A stretch of DNA of 64,000 nucleotides from Pantoea coffeiphila (GTDB lineage: Bacteria; Pseudomonadota; Gammaproteobacteria; Enterobacterales; Enterobacteriaceae). This document shows positions 22,942-33,424 of the stretch, piece after piece. The stretch is from positions 1 through 64,000 of the forward strand of contig NZ_JAFBFW010000003.1 in NCBI RefSeq assembly GCF_016909495.1, written 5' to 3'. The notes below the pieces were generated by a model. The model was not told the origin of the DNA. It saw only the letters and a program-made list of their open reading frames with translations, and did no database searches. Within the stretch, counting starts at the first letter, position 1; every line of letters starts with the position of its first letter. The translations under genes and the position numbers were made by a program.

Positions 22942-22979
22942 AAAAAAAAGGAGTGTCGGGCCAGCTGCGACTGGCCCGA
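22942..22979 (-). terminator. Rho-independent terminator of lysC
   Basis: On the minus strand a 9-bp stem TCGGGCCAG/CTGGCCCGA with a 6-base loop is followed, after a few bases, by eight T. It begins 8 bases past the lysC stop codon. Confidence 0.9.
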
Positions 22980-22986
22980 TGAGAGG

Positions 22987-24339
22987 TTACTCGAACAGAT
23001 TGCGGTGCAGCGCCTGCACCACTTGTTCAGCGTCCTGGCCCGGCACCAGGAAGCACAGGTTATAGCTGCTGGCACCGTAGCAGATCAGGCGCAGGCTAAA
23101 CGGTTCCAGCACGCTGAAGACGTCTTTACCGACGCCGCAGGCTTTGGACAGCTCGTTACCGATAATAGCCACCAGGGCCAGATTCTCTTCCACTTCCACG
23201 CGGCACAGCGAGGAAAGCTCGGTCAGCAGCGCCTGCGTCAGCAGGCTGTCGCCGGTTGAGGTAGAACCGGTGGTGTCCAGCGTCAGCGCCACGCTCACTT
23301 CTGAGGTGGTGATCAGATCAACGGAGATATTGTGACGCGCCAGAATGTTAAACACCTCGGCGAGGAAACCGCGTGCGTGCAGCATATTCAGGCTGGTCAG
23401 GGTCAGCAGAGTCTGCTTGCGGCGCAGCGCCAGCGCGCGGAACAGCGGTGGATTTTCGGTTTTATTGCTCACCATGGTGCCGCCCGCGGACGGATCTTTG
23501 CTGGAGCCAACAAATACCGGAATATCACTGCGCACCGCAGGCAGCAGCGTGGCCGGATGCAGGATTTTCGCACCGAAGGTGGCCATCTCTGAGGCTTCTT
23601 CGAAGGTAATCACATCAATGCGTTTCGCAGCGGGCACCACACGCGGATCGGTGGTGTAGATACCCGGAACGTCGGTCCAGATATCCACGCGGCCAGCGTG
23701 CAGCGCTTCGCCCAGCAGCGCAGCGGTATAGTCGCTGCCGCCGCGGCCCAGGGTGGTGGTCCGGCCTTTTTCTTCGCTACCGATAAAGCCCTGGGTGACG
23801 ATCAGCGCTTCGGCAATACGCGGTTTAAGTTGTGCAGCTGCCAGCTCGGCAAGCGTGGCCACTTCCGGTTCGGCGCGGCCAAAGCGGTCGGTGGTACGCA
23901 TCACTTTACGTACGTCAAACCACTGAGCGGTGACTTCACGCTCACGCAGAATTTCCACGAACAGCAGGGTCGACATCAGCTCGCCGTGGCTGACCAGCTC
24001 ATCGGTCAGAGCGGCAGAAGTCGCCAGCGCGGCACCTTCGGCCAGCGTAGCAATATTGTCCAGCATGCGGTCGATCTCTTCACGGATCACCTGGCTCTGC
24101 TTCAGTTCATCCAGAATGGCGTACTGAATACGACGAATATCGTCCAACAGCGCGGCGCGCTGCTCCAGCGGCTGGCCTTCAGCCAGAGCAACTAAAAGAT
24201 TGGTTACGCCCGCAGAGGCGGAAAGGACCACCAGACGAACGTCAGGATTGGATAACACCACATCGGCGCTGCGGTTCATAGCGGCAAAGTCGGCAACGCT
24301 GGTGCCGCCAAATTTTGCCACAATTAAATTCTGGGACAT
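22987..24339 (-). CDS. lysC: Lysine-sensitive aspartokinase III
   Basis: Phosphorylates aspartate, the first step to lysine, diaminopimelate, threonine and methionine. The 450-residue product (E. coli 449) has the kinase signature VAKFGGTSVAD at the N-terminus, TTLGRGGSDYTAALL in the middle and two C-terminal ACT domains (from about residue 310) that bind lysine. The open frame extends 37 codons upstream into the riboswitch leader, but the family start is the ATG at 24339. Expression is governed by the lysine riboswitch in its leader and the protein by lysine feedback. Confidence 0.98.
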   Translation of the reverse strand: MSQNLIVAKFGGTSVADFAAMNRSADVVLSNPDVRLVVLSASAGVTNLLVALAEGQPLEQRAALLDDIRRIQYAILDELKQSQVIREEIDRMLDNIATLAEGAALATSAALTDELVSHGELMSTLLFVEILREREVTAQWFDVRKVMRTTDRFGRAEPEVATLAELAAAQLKPRIAEALIVTQGFIGSEEKGRTTTLGRGGSDYTAALLGEALHAGRVDIWTDVPGIYTTDPRVVPAAKRIDVITFEEASEMATFGAKILHPATLLPAVRSDIPVFVGSSKDPSAGGTMVSNKTENPPLFRALALRRKQTLLTLTSLNMLHARGFLAEVFNILARHNISVDLITTSEVSVALTLDTTGSTSTGDSLLTQALLTELSSLCRVEVEENLALVAIIGNELSKACGVGKDVFSVLEPFSLRLICYGASSYNLCFLVPGQDAEQVVQALHRNLFE

Positions 24340-24427
24340 GACTATGACTACCTCGTGACAGGTTTTAACTTTCAGCCTTGGCACAAGGAAAGAGCAGAAA
24401 CGGGTCAGACGTAGAAAGGGACAACTA

Positions 24428-24645
24428 CGAGTCACCCAGAAGCGCTCCACCTTGCGGCACGTTCGACTGCGAACGTTACAGGTGACAACTCAGAGGATTC
24501 AGCCCCTGCAGTCGATACGCCCCACTCCGCGTGGTTAATACCTCGGCGTCGCTCCCCCTGATGTGTAATCAATGGATACGGGTCCTCACACACACTGCCT
24601 GGGCGACGCGCCTCTTCTGGCTTGCGCGCACATGCACGCGTTTTC
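24428..24645 (-). ncRNA. Lysine riboswitch (L box)
   Basis: Read on the minus strand, the leader of lysC carries the conserved L-box blocks in order: GCCAGAAGAGGCGCGT, then GGGGGAGCGACGCCGAGG, GGGGCTGAATCCTCTGAG, TTGTCACC, GTTCGCAGTCGAACGT and GGTGGAGCGCTTCTGGGTGA. The pieces match the E. coli lysC riboswitch in sequence and spacing. Lysine binding should end transcription or block translation of lysC. The 3' boundary lies about 90 bases before the lysC start. Confidence 0.95.
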
Positions 24646-24654
24646 AGGCGTGTA

Positions 24655-24683
24655 GAAATATCGGGTTATGGCGCTGGTGTCAA
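24655..24683 (-). promoter_or_regulatory. lysC promoter
   Basis: On the minus strand a perfect -35 TTGACA (24683-24678) and a -10 TATTTC (24660-24655) with a 17-base spacer. Transcription would start near 24648, just before the riboswitch. Confidence 0.7.
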
Positions 24684-25000
24684 CGCCGGGAGGCTGATGA
24701 TTATTCATTTTCCTTATTACCCCAGTCGTATCAATCTTACTAATCATCCGTGGCGAAAAAAACGCCGCCTGTTGGCACCATCGATGTTTATAAGCACGGT
24801 ACGGGCTGTAAATTTTTTTCTTTCATCGTCATACTGAAATGCTTAGTGTGAATCATCCTCACCGACAGAATGCGAAATAGCGCCCGGGCAAACCGCAGTT
24901 TTTCCGCTGTTGATAGCCGAAACCTGTTACAGGAAAAGGGGGAGTCGATCCCCGCAAACAGGTACGATGTTGTCCGGTCTGATTTACGATTCTTAAATAA

Positions 25001-26659
<1,659 letters not shown>

Positions 26660-26678
26660 TTTTCGCTCTGAGAGCTGA

Positions 26679-26705
26679 AACCCCCGATAGTTCGGGGGTT
26701 TTTTT
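26679..26705 (+). terminator. Rho-independent terminator of pgi
   Basis: Stem CCCCCGA/TCGGGGG with a 4-base loop, flanked by AA and followed by seven T, 20 bases after the pgi stop codon. Confidence 0.93.
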
Positions 26706-27209
26706 ACTGTTTATCGCCAGCCTGCTCTGCGCCGGCATTACTGCCATACCCACCCGTAACGCCGACAACCTCGATTTTTACCTCTCATCTACCCTGAGGT
26801 TTTTCCTGAAAACACTGAAAGTTCATCTTTAGTGGGTGAGATTAATCCTAAAAAAATCGAGTAAAAATCTATTACTTCGCTGAATTTCATAAGAAAAAAA
26901 TGACAATAACGCCATGATTTAAAACATTTTTGTTTCTCTTTGTCGTGTTTGAAAATACGATATTACACTATGCGCGTGTTTTAACGGCATAATGCTGATT
27001 TTTACTACAAACCAGAATTATATTCTGTGATATGCACTTGATGGCATGTTGCATAATTGAAAATATCTTTTTAATTGTAATCCAAGTGTAAAAAACTATT
27101 TTTTCAATACCTGGAAGGGGCGCTGATTTCTGGGAGTTATTTCCCCATAATGAAGATGCCAGGAACCATCCAGGCCCTGGTGTCCATTCATTAGTGAAGG
27201 GAAAGTGTA
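26706..27209. other. Long AT-rich region upstream of yjbEFGH
   Basis: About 500 bases with no gene. After the first 120 bases it is strongly AT-rich up to about 27115, suggesting DNA bending or H-NS binding at the yjbE promoter. GGGA-N6-TCCC at 27132-27145 is a small dyad that could be a regulator site. In E. coli this operon is controlled by the Rcs phosphorelay, but I do not see a clear RcsAB box. AGGGAAAG just before 27210 is the yjbE ribosome-binding site. Confidence 0.5.
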
Positions 27210-27491
27210 ATGAAAAAAGTCTTATGTGCTACTGCAGCCATACTGTACTTAGCAACCGCTTCAGCTGCTTTCGCCGCTCCTGGCGATGTTGCTGCAACGA
27301 CAACTGCTACTGATACCACCGGCGGCACTGCTGCTGGTGTTGAAGCGGCAGCACTGTCTGCGGGCGCATCTACTGCCATCGGTATCGGTGCGGTAGCGGC
27401 GTTTGCAGGTGTTGCGCTGGCTGCGTCAGGCGGCGGCGATGGTTCCAACACTGGAACCACGACCACCACGACCACCAGCACCACTCGCTAA
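27210..27491 (+). CDS. yjbE: YjbE-type secreted small protein of the exopolysaccharide operon
   Basis: A 93-residue protein with a Sec signal peptide cleaved near AFAA (residue 22). The mature part is composed largely of Ala, Gly and Thr and ends in a Thr-rich tail containing a run of seven Thr. It has the size and composition of E. coli YjbE, the first gene of yjbEFGH, an operon linked to production of an extracellular polysaccharide. Its own function is unknown. A hairpin follows it, so it may be made in excess of the downstream proteins. Confidence 0.85.
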   Translation: MKKVLCATAAILYLATASAAFAAPGDVAATTTATDTTGGTAAGVEAAALSAGASTAIGIGAVAAFAGVALAASGGGDGSNTGTTTTTTTSTTR

Positions 27492-27508
27492 GTATCACCA
27501 TTAATCAT

Positions 27509-27534
27509 AACCACACGAAAGTGTGGTTATTTTC
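27509..27534 (+). terminator. Hairpin between yjbE and yjbF, probable partial terminator
   Basis: Perfect 8-bp stem AACCACAC/GTGTGGTT with a GAAA tetraloop followed by ATTTTC. The T-run is interrupted, so it is more likely an attenuator or mRNA-stabilising structure than a full stop, fitting separate expression levels for yjbE and yjbFGH. Confidence 0.65.
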
Positions 27535-27566
27535 AGATTGCTTTCTTTAGCTCAGGGATCCCACTG

Positions 27567-28214
27567 GTGCGAAACCTACCATTGCTGCTGCTTTGCCTGT
27601 TGCTTCAGGCCTGTACACAAACTCAAAAGGGATTGGGTGAAACCTTTAAGCTGGCTTTTCTCGGCGAAGACGACATCCAGTTAACCAATCAACAGATCGC
27701 CAATATCCCCTACGCCAGTATGTATCTGCGCCTTAACGGCGGTCAGCAGATCTTCGTTGTGATGGGCTTTAACGAGAATGGCCAGCAGAAATGGATCACC
27801 CAGGACCGCGCAACGGTGGTGACGGAAAATGGTCGTCTGGTGAAAACCCTGGGCCTGGCGGATAACCTCAATGAGGTGACCAATCTGCAACAGGACCCGC
27901 TGCGCGATGCGCTGCGCCTGACGGACGGCGCCAGCTGGACACGTGTGCTCAGCTGGACGGAAAAAGGTCAGCTGCGTACCGGCACGGCGGTCTCCCACTT
28001 CACTCGTCTGAAAGATGAAGTTCTGCAACTGGGCGGCCGTCAGGTTGCCAGCCGCGTCTGGCAGGAAGAGGTCGAGCTGACGGAGAGTGGTAAAACCTGG
28101 CGCAATACCTTCTGGGTGGATACCTCCAGCGGACAGGTACGCCAGGCCGTGCAAATGTTGGGAGCGGACTACTTCCCTGTGGCAACCACTATTCTGAAGC
28201 CTGCGAAATCATGA
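27567..28214 (+). CDS. yjbF: YjbF-family lipoprotein
   Basis: A 215-residue protein with a lipoprotein signal: hydrophobic N-terminus ending in the lipobox LLQAC, with Cys16 as the acylated residue. It matches the YjbF/GfcB group (group 4 capsule and YjbF lipoproteins). The start is a GTG with CAGGGA upstream. Its stop overlaps the yjbG start by 4 bases. It is probably an outer-membrane-associated lipoprotein of an exopolysaccharide export system. Confidence 0.92.
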   Translation: MRNLPLLLLCLLLQACTQTQKGLGETFKLAFLGEDDIQLTNQQIANIPYASMYLRLNGGQQIFVVMGFNENGQQKWITQDRATVVTENGRLVKTLGLADNLNEVTNLQQDPLRDALRLTDGASWTRVLSWTEKGQLRTGTAVSHFTRLKDEVLQLGGRQVASRVWQEEVELTESGKTWRNTFWVDTSSGQVRQAVQMLGADYFPVATTILKPAKS

Positions 28215-28966
28215 AAAAAATCACAACTCTTCTCGCAGGGATAGTGGCATCGCTGTCGCTGCAGGCACTGGCGGACAGCCAGGTCACGGTGTTTTATCCG
28301 GGGCAGTCGCAAACTGCCGTCGTCAGCCATGCGGAAAATCTGGCGCAGCTGGTGGAAAGCCCGGCCCTTCAGGGAAAAACCTGGTGGCCCGGTACGGTCA
28401 TCGGTGAAAAGCTGGCCACGGCGGTCGCACTGCGTCAGCAGCAGGAGGTGGTCGCTCGCTTACAGGCATGGCGCGATAACCTGCGCAGCGATAACGATCT
28501 GGCAGAAGCCGCGGTGGTAGAAAATGTCCGCCAGCAGATTGCCTCGCTGAAGGTGACCGGCCGCCAGCTGGTGAACCTCGATCCTGACTGGGTACGCACC
28601 CAACCACAGGCCAATCGTCGTCTGGCGGGAGAATACAGCGTTTATACCGTGGCTAAGCCAACCTCGGTCAGGCTGGCCGGTGCCGTTGATGGCGCGGGCA
28701 CCACGCCGTGGGTTGCCGGACGCCCGGTGGCGGATTACCTCGACTCACGCGCCCATCAGAGCGGCGCAGAGCGCAATGTGGCGCTGGTGATCTCCCCTGC
28801 TGGTGAGGTGACTGAGGTTCCCGTTGCCTACTGGAATCGTCGCCACGTCGAGCTGGCGGCGGGCAGCACAATCTTTATTGGTTTCTCATCCTGGGCGCTG
28901 CCGAGCGACCTTGCCGACCTTAACCAGCAGATCGTTTCTGTTTTGACGCACCGGATCCCTGACTGA
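28211..28966 (+). CDS. yjbG: YjbG/GfcC-family periplasmic protein
   Basis: A 251-residue protein with a Sec signal peptide (cleavage near QALA, residue 21). It matches the capsule biosynthesis GfcC-like family in size and in a C-terminal region with [16 protein letters not shown]. The family is periplasmic with ubiquitin-like folds related to Wza domains. Translationally coupled on both sides (ATGA overlap with yjbF, TGATG with yjbH). It probably assists export or assembly of the Yjb polysaccharide. Confidence 0.92.
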   Translation: MKKITTLLAGIVASLSLQALADSQVTVFYPGQSQTAVVSHAENLAQLVESPALQGKTWWPGTVIGEKLATAVALRQQQEVVARLQAWRDNLRSDNDLAEAAVVENVRQQIASLKVTGRQLVNLDPDWVRTQPQANRRLAGEYSVYTVAKPTSVRLAGAVDGAGTTPWVAGRPVADYLDSRAHQSGAERNVALVISPAGEVTEVPVAYWNRRHVELAAGSTIFIGFSSWALPSDLADLNQQIVSVLTHRIPD

Positions 28967-31059
28967 TGAAAAAACGTTATCTTCTCAGCCTGCTTTCATT
29001 TTCCGTCGCCTGTGCCTGCCAGGTTCAGGCGGCTTCCTATCCCGAACCGGTTGGGCCTTCACAGTCCGATTTCGGTGGCATTGGCCTGCTGCAGGTGCCG
29101 ACGGCGCGTATGGCCAAAGAGGGCGAGTTCAGCCTGAACTACCGCTATAACGACCAGTACCGCTTTTACTCCACCTCGCTGCAGCTGTTCCCGTGGCTGG
29201 AAACGACCATCCGCTATACCGATGTGCGTACCCGCAAGTACAGTTCGTACGAAGACTTCAGCGGGAGCCAAACCTATAAAGATAAAGCCTTCGATCTGAA
29301 GCTGCGTCTGTGGGAAGAGGGCTTCTGGCTGCCGGAAGTGTCGGTGGGTAAACGCGATATCGGCGGCACCGGCCTGTTTGACAGCGAATACGTGGTGGGC
29401 ACCAAGGCCTGGGGGCCGTTTGATTTCACTCTCGGCGTCGGCTGGGGCTACCTCGGCAACAGCGGCAACGTCACCAACCCGTTCTGTAAAGCCAGTGAAA
29501 AATACTGCTATCGTTCCGACGGCAACCGTACGCCGGGCGCGTTAAGCCTGGGCGATTCCTTTAAAGGCCCGATGGCGGTGTTCGGCGGTATTGAATACCA
29601 GACGCCGTGGCAGCCCCTGCGCCTGAAAATGGAGTATGAAGGTAACGATTATCAGGGCGATTTTGCCGGCAAGCTGGAGCAGAGAAGCAAGGTTAACGTC
29701 GGCGCCATCTACCGTATTACCGACTGGGCGGACGTTAACGTCAGCTACGAGCGCGGCAATACCTTTATGGCCGGCTTCACCCTGCGTACCAATTTTAACG
29801 AGCTGACTCAGCCGCACCTTGATACGCCCAAGAAGACCTACGAGCCGCAGCCGCAGGGCCGCTTCCTCGACTCGACGGTGACCGCCAGCCAGCTGACCGA
29901 CCTGAAGTACAACGCCGGCTTTGAAGCACCGCATATTCAGCTGAAGGGCGATACGCTGTACGCCAGCGGTGAGCAGACGAAGTACCGTGATAATCAGGAG
30001 GCGGTTGAGCGCGCTAACGTCATTCTGGCCAATCATCTGCCGGAAGGCGTGAAGACCATTGAGCTGACCGAACAGCGCTATCATATGCCGCAGGTGACCA
30101 CCAAAACCGACGTGGCCAGCCTGCAGCGTCAGCTGGAAGGCTACCCGCTGGGCCGTGAAGAGACGCTGCAGCAGCAGCGAATCAACCCGGTTGCGCCGGA
30201 ACGCACCGAGCAGGGCTACTTTATCGACGGTCGTCGCTTTGACTACAGCCTGTCACCGGTGCTTAACCAGTCGTTTGGTGGACCGGAAAGCTTCTATATG
30301 TATCAGATCGGGGTCTCTGCCGGCGCCAATCTGTGGGTCACCGACCACCTGCTGCTTGACGGCAGCCTGTTCTTTAACGTGGCGAACAACTACGACAGAT
30401 TCAACTATACGCAGTCTGGTGGAAATTCACCTCTGCCTCGCGTACGTACCCAGATTCGTCAGTACGTTGAAAACGACGTTTACGTGAACAACCTGCAGGC
30501 TAACTACATGCACTACCTGGGCGGTGATTTCTACGGCCAGGTGTACGGTGGTTATCTGGAAACAATGTTCGGCGGTGCCGGTGGTGAGCTGCTGTATCGT
30601 CCGCTGGACTCCAGCTGGGCGGTGGGCGTGGATGCCAACTACGTTAAGCAGCGTGACTGGGACAATATGATGAAGTTTACCGACTACAGTGCGAAAGTCG
30701 GCAACCTCACCGTCTACTGGCAGCCAACGTTTATGGATCAGGTGCTGGTGAAAGCCAGCGTCGGCCAGTACCTCGCCGAGGATAAAGGCGTGACGCTGGA
30801 TGTTTCCAAACAGTTCGACAGCGGCGTCAGAGCGGGCGTCTATGCCACCAAGACCAACGTATCGTCAGAAGACTACGGCGAGGGTGACTTCACCAAGGGC
30901 TTCTATATCTCGGTGCCGATGGATCTGTTCAGCATCCGTCCAACCCGCAGCCGCGCGAATATCAACTGGACACCGTTGACGCGTGACGGCGGCCAGCAGC
31001 TGGGACGTAAATACGAGCTGTACGATATGACCACCGATCGCGATCGCAACTTCCACTAG
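28966..31059 (+). CDS. yjbH: YjbH/GfcD-family outer-membrane protein
   Basis: A 697-residue protein with a signal peptide (cleavage near QVQAA, residue 23). The start of the mature protein, [13 protein letters not shown], is typical of the YjbH/GfcD family, which is predicted to form outer-membrane beta-barrels for exopolysaccharide secretion. The C-terminal two thirds is rich in aromatic beta-strand-like stretches. Its start overlaps the yjbG stop by one base. Last gene of the operon, followed by a strong terminator. Confidence 0.93.
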   Translation: MKKRYLLSLLSFSVACACQVQAASYPEPVGPSQSDFGGIGLLQVPTARMAKEGEFSLNYRYNDQYRFYSTSLQLFPWLETTIRYTDVRTRKYSSYEDFSGSQTYKDKAFDLKLRLWEEGFWLPEVSVGKRDIGGTGLFDSEYVVGTKAWGPFDFTLGVGWGYLGNSGNVTNPFCKASEKYCYRSDGNRTPGALSLGDSFKGPMAVFGGIEYQTPWQPLRLKMEYEGNDYQGDFAGKLEQRSKVNVGAIYRITDWADVNVSYERGNTFMAGFTLRTNFNELTQPHLDTPKKTYEPQPQGRFLDSTVTASQLTDLKYNAGFEAPHIQLKGDTLYASGEQTKYRDNQEAVERANVILANHLPEGVKTIELTEQRYHMPQVTTKTDVASLQRQLEGYPLGREETLQQQRINPVAPERTEQGYFIDGRRFDYSLSPVLNQSFGGPESFYMYQIGVSAGANLWVTDHLLLDGSLFFNVANNYDRFNYTQSGGNSPLPRVRTQIRQYVENDVYVNNLQANYMHYLGGDFYGQVYGGYLETMFGGAGGELLYRPLDSSWAVGVDANYVKQRDWDNMMKFTDYSAKVGNLTVYWQPTFMDQVLVKASVGQYLAEDKGVTLDVSKQFDSGVRAGVYATKTNVSSEDYGEGDFTKGFYISVPMDLFSIRPTRSRANINWTPLTRDGGQQLGRKYELYDMTTDRDRNFH

Positions 31060-31080
31060 TTGCACACGAGATCGTAACGA

Positions 31081-31108
31081 GGGCCGTCATCAGACGGCCC
31101 TTTTTTTT
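31081..31108 (+). terminator. Rho-independent terminator of yjbEFGH
   Basis: Perfect 8-bp stem GGGCCGTC/GACGGCCC with an ATCA loop and eight T, 22 bases after the yjbH stop codon. Confidence 0.95.
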
Positions 31109-31178
31109 ATCCAGAATCACCTTAGAAATTGGATTTAGTTCTATAGACCCTCCCCTAAGGTCAGGGTTTATATTCTTG

Positions 31179-31200
31179 ATAAATCCGTTACAGGATTTAT
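31179..31200. repeat. Inverted repeat upstream of the 31262 gene
   Basis: Perfect 8-bp arms ATAAATCC/GGATTTAT with a 6-base spacer, 62 bases before the start codon of the unknown gene. A second weaker dyad (ACCCT/AGGGT around CCTAAGG) lies at about 31147-31167. Either could be an operator of the three-gene insert. Confidence 0.55.
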
Positions 31201-31261
31201 TAATTGAAAGATGAATGGGATTCTCTTTTTTATATCAATGTTATTGATAAAGGTAATTACC

Positions 31262-32125
31262 ATGAAATTAACTGAGGCTGCTCTCGGAAATGTGGGAAAA
31301 CACTTGATTGATATTATCAATCTTGATGTCGTCAACCAGAATCCTGAAATACCGCTGTTCTATCTTGAGGGCGGGCATTTCGATCCCCGTTATAGCCTGA
31401 CTGATTTTTCTAAAAATTCCCTTAGCCTGGCCATTGGTATTGCTAATAATATTATTATCAAGCATAAAAAGGACATTAAGGTGGCGTTGGGAATATTAAT
31501 CGACGATTTAGGTTTACAATGTGGAGCAGAGGTATGTGAAATATCACCCCTCCCATCTGAAATGGATACCGAACAGCGTTTAGCCGGTGAACTTCCAGAA
31601 GGAATTGAAAGTATTCTCGCCGCCAGTCGCATTGTTAAGCGCGACCGACTTTTTGTGCAGGGGGAGCGGACCTGTAAAAATAGGGGGATACAGTCACTAC
31701 GAAAAATCCTAATGCAGCACCAGGTTTCTCCTTTTTCACATCTTGATATCGAAGCGGATAATCAGGCCGAAAAGATCTATTTCATCAATGAGAAAAACCA
31801 GCGTGTCCTTCTTGCAGAGTCAAAATCTAAAGAGACCTGGATAGCAAAATGTCCGGTGATCATGGCTCAGCATTATAGTGATGTTTACCATAAGGTGATC
31901 GGTCAAAATCCGCAGGTACATTCGGTACATATTATCGATTTTTCCGAAACGGACGACTATAACAAAGTGATCAATGGTGCCAGCGTCGCGGCAAAATTAT
32001 TTTTGCATCAAAATGACAGTGCGATGAAAGAGGTGAAAATTACCAATATATTTCTCTCCCCGTTTGATGAAAATGACTTTCTTATTCACTCCACATCAAA
32101 TGCCATGGGCGTAGCGGCAATATAA
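31262..32125 (+). CDS. Protein of unknown function, first gene of a three-gene insert
   Basis: I do not recognise this 287-residue protein. It has no signal peptide or membrane segment and looks globular and cytoplasmic. Four cysteines (87, 92, 138, 197) could hold a metal or sulfane sulfur; C87 and C92 lie in LGLQCGAEVCEI next to the acidic ILIDDLG. The frame opens at 31211, but the ATG at 31262 has AAAGG at 8 bases. The gene is visibly AT-richer than the surrounding yjbH and mal genes, suggesting later acquisition. It is followed after 37 bases by a cysteine desulfurase and then an aminotransferase, so a role in making or using a sulfur-containing small molecule is plausible but unproven. 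Confidence 0.75.
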   Translation: MKLTEAALGNVGKHLIDIINLDVVNQNPEIPLFYLEGGHFDPRYSLTDFSKNSLSLAIGIANNIIIKHKKDIKVALGILIDDLGLQCGAEVCEISPLPSEMDTEQRLAGELPEGIESILAASRIVKRDRLFVQGERTCKNRGIQSLRKILMQHQVSPFSHLDIEADNQAEKIYFINEKNQRVLLAESKSKETWIAKCPVIMAQHYSDVYHKVIGQNPQVHSVHIIDFSETDDYNKVINGASVAAKLFLHQNDSAMKEVKITNIFLSPFDENDFLIHSTSNAMGVAAI

Positions 32126-32162
32126 TTAATTCAATTACCCTGTAACCGGATGGAGAGAAATA

Positions 32163-33350
32163 ATGATACCCCCCCATAAAACACCCGTCTATCTTGACTA
32201 CAATGCGACAACGCCCTGCGATCCCGAGGTCGTCAATGAGATGCTGCCGTATTTCTCCGGCAACTTTGGTAATGCAGCCAGCCTGTCCAGCTACCACGGT
32301 TTTAAAGCGCACCAGGCGGTAGAGAAAAGCCGCGATCGAATCGCCGCGCTGCTGGGTGCAGAGAGCAGCGAAATTATCTTCACCTCCGGTGCCACCGAGA
32401 GTAACAATCTGGCGCTGCGCAGCGTCTACAGCGCGCTGAGTGAGCAGGGAAACCACATCATTTCCTCCTCAATCGAGCACCCTGCGGTGCTGGCAACGCT
32501 GAAAGATCTGGAGAAGCAGGGCGTCCGGGTCTCTCTCATTCCGCCGCTGCCGAACGGCAGTTTTGATATCGAGGCGATGCGGGCGCTGATTTCACCCGAA
32601 ACCATTCTGATTTGCGTGATGTATGCCAATAATGAAACCGGAGTGATCAACCCGATTGAAGAAATATCGGCAGTAGCCAGGCAACATCAAATCCTGTTGA
32701 TGTCCGATGCGACTCAGGCCATCGGTAAGCTGCCGATAAACCTGCAAAAAATCCCTGTTGATATCCTGACCGGATCGGCACATAAAATTTATGGCCCGAA
32801 AGGCGTGGGGCTGTTTTATCTGCGCCATCGTCACGGCAAAAAGGTGATTGATATCCAGCCGCAGATCACCGGCGGGCACGGGGAGCAGGGCATGCGTGGC
32901 GGCACGCTGAATGTGACCGGCATTGTGGGCTTTGGTAAGGCCGCCGAGCTGGCAGCACAGGAGCTTGAACAGGGACTGACGACGACAGCGCGACAGCGAG
33001 ATCGCCTGGAAAACGCCCTGCTGGCGCTGGGTCATATTCAGGTTAACGGGGCAGGTAGCCAACGCCTGGCGCACGTTTCCAACCTCTCTTTCCGCCACGT
33101 TGACGGCGGCAAGCTCCTTAAGTTACTCAAGAACACGCTGACGATCAGTACGGGCTCTGCCTGCACCTCCAGCAGCCTGTCCCCCAGCCACGTCTTAACC
33201 GCTCTGGGATTATCTGACGAGCTGGCGCAGTCCACTCTGCGTTTCAGCCTCGGTCGTGACACCACCGAAGAAGAAATCGACTTCGCCATCGCGGAGGTCC
33301 GTCGGGTGACGAAGCTTATCGAGGACGTGTCGGTGGATCATCCGGCCTGA
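32163..33350 (+). CDS. Cysteine desulfurase (NifS/IscS-type class V aminotransferase)
   Basis: A 395-residue PLP enzyme that takes sulfur from cysteine as a persulfide. Motifs: YLDYNATTP at the N-terminus, TSGATESNN, H106 in IEHPAVL, NNETG, D182 and Q185 in SDATQAIGKL, PLP lysine K208 in GSAHKIYGPKG, and catalytic C334 in STGSACTS. Loop and length resemble group I (IscS/NifS) desulfurases. It is not in an isc, suf or nif context: no scaffold, ferredoxin or chaperone gene is near. GGAGAG precedes the ATG. Between an unknown protein and an aminotransferase, it probably supplies sulfur to a dedicated pathway. Confidence 0.92.
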   Translation: MIPPHKTPVYLDYNATTPCDPEVVNEMLPYFSGNFGNAASLSSYHGFKAHQAVEKSRDRIAALLGAESSEIIFTSGATESNNLALRSVYSALSEQGNHIISSSIEHPAVLATLKDLEKQGVRVSLIPPLPNGSFDIEAMRALISPETILICVMYANNETGVINPIEEISAVARQHQILLMSDATQAIGKLPINLQKIPVDILTGSAHKIYGPKGVGLFYLRHRHGKKVIDIQPQITGGHGEQGMRGGTLNVTGIVGFGKAAELAAQELEQGLTTTARQRDRLENALLALGHIQVNGAGSQRLAHVSNLSFRHVDGGKLLKLLKNTLTISTGSACTSSSLSPSHVLTALGLSDELAQSTLRFSLGRDTTEEEIDFAIAEVRRVTKLIEDVSVDHPA

Positions 33351-33424
33351 TACGGGTTTCGTATTTGTCTCCCCGTGATTCCTCCCCGCCGGGGTTGATC
33401 TTTTCTCTTACTGAGTACAATTTT

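Noticed and set aside
24340..24450. 37-codon N-terminal extension of lysC
   Set aside because: Runs into the lysine riboswitch; the family begins at the ATG at 24339.
27132..27145. RcsAB box upstream of yjbE
   Set aside because: Only a GGGA-N6-TCCC dyad is seen; it does not fit the RcsAB consensus well enough to call.
31211..31261. 17-codon hydrophobic N-terminal extension of the unknown protein
   Set aside because: No ribosome-binding site at 31211, while AAAGG sits properly before the ATG at 31262.
33365..33424. Upstream TTG start for the class I aminotransferase
   Set aside because: TTG without a ribosome-binding site; the ATG at 33425 begins a plausible N-terminus.
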